From NCBI GenBank assembly GCA_002770955.1, contig PCUH01000155.1, forward strand, positions 1 to 7,089: a DNA stretch of 7,089 nucleotides, in the 5' to 3' direction. The notes beneath the pieces are model-generated. The model was given only the letters and a program-made list of their open reading frames with translations. It searched no databases and was not told the origin of the DNA. A program made the position numbers and the translations under genes. The stretch is from Flavobacteriales bacterium CG18_big_fil_WC_8_21_14_2_50_32_9. GTDB taxonomy: Bacteria; Bacteroidota; Bacteroidia; Flavobacteriales_E; Vicingaceae. Shown in pieces: positions 5,467 through 7,089 of the stretch. The number at the start of each line of letters is the position of its first letter. The stretch's first letter is position 1.

Positions 5467-6840
5467 TTATTTCACACAATAATCAATAGCCTTAATCATG
5501 TCTTGTTGAGTGATAATATGGTATTTATCATTTTCATATTTTACCATTACCGCTTTATTCCCTTGTTGAAATAACTTAGAAATAGCATTAATGCTAGTTT
5601 TCTCATCTACCATTGGAAATGGTTTTTCCATGATGTGTTTTACTGGTAAAAGTTTTAAATCAGGGTTTTCTAATAATTTAGCAAACAACTGATTGTCGGT
5701 TAAAGAACCCACAAAATTTCCATCTTCTACCACAGGAAGTTGAGATATTCCATATTGATTCATTAATAAGATAGCCTGCGAAACTGGATTTTCTGTGGAA
5801 ACCGTTACCAAATGTTTCCCTTGATGGTCTTTAATTAAATCCAAAGCGTTTGTTTTCTCTTCGTCTAAAAACCCTCTATCTCGCATCCAATCATCATTGA
5901 ACATTTTACCAACATAACGGCTTCCATGATCATGAAAAAGCACCACCACCACATCGTCTTTTGTTAATTCATCTTTTAATTGCAACAATCCTTTTATGGC
6001 AGACCCTGCTGAATTTCCAACAAAAATCCCTTCTTCTTTAGCTAACTTTCGTTGATAAACGGCTGCATCTTTATCGGTTACTTTTTCAAACTTATCAATA
6101 ATACTAAAATCAACATTTTTAGGCAAAATATCTTCTCCAATGCCTTCTGTAATGTAAGGATAAATTTCATTTTCATCAAAAATACCTGTTTCATGGTATT
6201 TTTTAAATACAGAACCATAGGTATCTATACCCCAAATTTTAATGTTAGGATTTTTTTCTTTTAAGTATTTCCCAACACCCGAAACAGTTCCTCCTGTACC
6301 AACACCAACAACAAAATGAGTTATTTTTCCTTCAGTTTGCTCCCAAATTTCGGGTCCAGTAGAAAGATAATGGGCTTTTGTATTTGATGGATTATCGTAT
6401 TGATTTACATACCATGAATTTGGTATTTCAGTTGCTAATCTTTTAGAAACAGAATAATAAGAACGTGGGTCATCAGGTGAAACATTGGTTGGACAAACAT
6501 AAACATCTGCACCTACAGCTCTTAAAATATCCATCTTTTCTTTACTTTGCTTATCACTTAATACACAAATTAGTTTATATCCCTTAATGATGGCCACCAA
6601 TGCCAACCCCATACCAGTATTTCCTGAAGTACCTTCTATTATTGTTCCGCCTGGTTTTAAACGCCCATCTGCCTCAGCATCTGCTATCATTTGTACTGCC
6701 ATTCGATCTTTCACAGAATTTCCTGGATTTGTGGTTTCTACTTTCGCTAATACTAAAGCATCAATGTCCTTAACTATTTTGTTAAGTTTAACTAGTGGAG
6801 TGTTTCCTATTGTTTCTAAAATATTATTGTAGTACTTCAT
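5467..6840 (-). CDS. Cystathionine beta-synthase with C-terminal CBS-domain pair
   Basis: 457 residues; ATG at 6838-6840, TAA at 5467-5469. The N-terminal ~325 residues are a fold-type II PLP enzyme: IGNTPLVKL (11-19), the PLP Schiff-base lysine K44 in NPGNSVKDRMA, the EGTSGNTG substrate/PLP loop (69-76), the phosphate-binding GVGTGGTVSG (179-188) and GNSAGSA (275-281). YITEGIGEDILP (229-240) resembles the eukaryotic-type cystathionine beta-synthase rather than CysK. Residues ~335-455 form a CBS (Bateman) pair (VSTENPVSQAILLMNQYGIS, VVEDGNFVGSLTDNQL, HIMEKPFPMVDEKTSI, IITQQDMIKAIDY). The expected reaction is serine (or O-acetylserine) plus homocysteine to cystathionine, the first step of transsulfuration, in the cytoplasm. 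The heme-binding N-terminal extension of mammalian enzymes is absent. The CBS pair suggests nucleotide or S-adenosyl ligand control, not provable from sequence. It is convergent to the sigma/PKD pair and appears to be its own transcription unit. Confidence 0.93.
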   Translation of the reverse strand: MKYYNNILETIGNTPLVKLNKIVKDIDALVLAKVETTNPGNSVKDRMAVQMIADAEADGRLKPGGTIIEGTSGNTGMGLALVAIIKGYKLICVLSDKQSKEKMDILRAVGADVYVCPTNVSPDDPRSYYSVSKRLATEIPNSWYVNQYDNPSNTKAHYLSTGPEIWEQTEGKITHFVVGVGTGGTVSGVGKYLKEKNPNIKIWGIDTYGSVFKKYHETGIFDENEIYPYITEGIGEDILPKNVDFSIIDKFEKVTDKDAAVYQRKLAKEEGIFVGNSAGSAIKGLLQLKDELTKDDVVVVLFHDHGSRYVGKMFNDDWMRDRGFLDEEKTNALDLIKDHQGKHLVTVSTENPVSQAILLMNQYGISQLPVVEDGNFVGSLTDNQLFAKLLENPDLKLLPVKHIMEKPFPMVDEKTSINAISKLFQQGNKAVMVKYENDKYHIITQQDMIKAIDYCVK

Positions 6841-6853
6841 TTTTACTTATTTA

Positions 6854-6871
6854 TGCATTAATTATTATGCA
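6854..6871. repeat. Small inverted repeat TGCAT-N8-ATGCA in the leader of the cystathionine beta-synthase gene
   Basis: TGCAT (6854-6858) and ATGCA (6867-6871) flank an 8-nt AT spacer, giving an 18-nt near-palindrome (14 of 18 positions symmetrical). It lies between the candidate -7 box and the start codon, where a bound repressor would block initiation. An operator role is inference; such AT-rich symmetry can arise by chance. Confidence 0.35.
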
Positions 6872-6873
6872 CA

Positions 6874-6881
6874 CAAAAGTA
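6874..6881 (-). promoter_or_regulatory. Candidate -7 box (TACTTTTG) for the cystathionine beta-synthase gene
   Basis: On the minus strand, TACTTTTG matches the Bacteroidota -7 consensus TAnnTTTG and lies 33 nt before the ATG at 6840, implying a leader of about 25-30 nt. A clear TTG -33 box is not seen at the expected distance, so confidence is moderate. Confidence 0.55.
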
Positions 6882-6961
6882 ATAAAACACATTGTTTATT
6901 TAATTTTAATATCATCAAAAAATATTTTTCTTTTGTTATAGAAAATAAGACCATTGTATAA

Positions 6962-7009
6962 TTCATTTCTAAATGAACGAGCTAGATTTATAAAAAGAAA
7001 GTACTTTTG
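6962..7009 (+). promoter_or_regulatory. Candidate outward promoter with upstream inverted repeat
   Basis: TACTTTTG at 7002-7009 on the plus strand matches TAnnTTTG. About 25-40 nt upstream lies a perfect inverted repeat, TTCATTT-ct-AAATGAA (6962-6977). If functional it would drive a plus-strand gene starting near or beyond the right edge. The remaining sequence from 6841 to 7089 holds no gene that can be supported; no ATG-started frame is visible before the edge. Confidence 0.3.
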
Positions 7010-7089
7010 TTTGGAAATTTTCTATTGAACTTTCAGAAGCTATACTTAAAAAAGTTACTTATCAAAAAACTCAACTACGATACTATTTT

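Noticed and set aside
6052..6832. Two plus-strand open frames inside the cystathionine beta-synthase gene
   Set aside because: Antisense to a gene with intact PLP and CBS-domain motifs; no independent support.
7024..7089. Open plus-strand frame running off the right edge (IELSEAILKKVTYQ...)
   Set aside because: Looks somewhat protein-like but has no ATG, GTG or TTG start in frame and only 22 codons are visible.
7055..7089. Possible C-terminus of a minus-strand gene (...SIVVEFFDK, stop at 7055-7057)
   Set aside because: Only about ten codons are visible; it conflicts with the plus-strand reading and neither can be supported.

Overview
The window looks like a chromosomal segment of a Bacteroidota bacterium, most likely Flavobacteriales. 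The support is an AT-rich sequence, A-rich leaders without Shine-Dalgarno sites, several TAnnTTTG-type -7 boxes, and a set of lineage-typical proteins: a TonB C-terminal domain, a DUF3078 outer-membrane protein, and a PKD/CHU_C-type protein paired with an ECF sigma factor. No phage genes, transposase, CRISPR array, rRNA or tRNA was seen.

Layout. 1-547 is the 3' part of a TonB-like gene, closed by a perfectly palindromic terminator hairpin (572-605). 700-3137 holds three same-strand genes with gaps of about 50 nt, probably one operon: a membrane-anchored coiled-coil protein, the mechanosensitive channel MscL, and a DUF3078 outer-membrane protein. 3138-3401 is a structured intergenic region with a MITE-like repeat (3140-3264), a 19-bp-stem terminator hairpin (3303-3347) and a candidate ECF-type promoter (3362-3389). 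3402-5259 is a tightly coupled pair: an ECF sigma factor overlapping a single-pass membrane protein that looks like an anti-sigma factor or sensor with two periplasmic PKD domains and a C-terminal CHU_C/T9SS-type domain. 5258-5458 is a second, inverted copy of the repeat. 5467-6840 (minus) is a two-part cystathionine beta-synthase (PLP catalytic core plus CBS-domain pair). 6841-7089 is its promoter region and the start of an unresolved flank.

Functionally most of the plus-strand genes concern the cell envelope: energy transduction to the outer membrane, osmotic release, an outer-membrane barrel, and a trans-envelope signalling pair. The most interesting unit is the sigma factor/PKD-CHU_C pair, read here as a candidate surface or secretion sensor. 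The minus-strand gene is separate sulfur-amino-acid metabolism. The second notable signal is the pair of inverted repeats, each lying within 2 nt of, or overlapping, the stop codon of a plus-strand gene.
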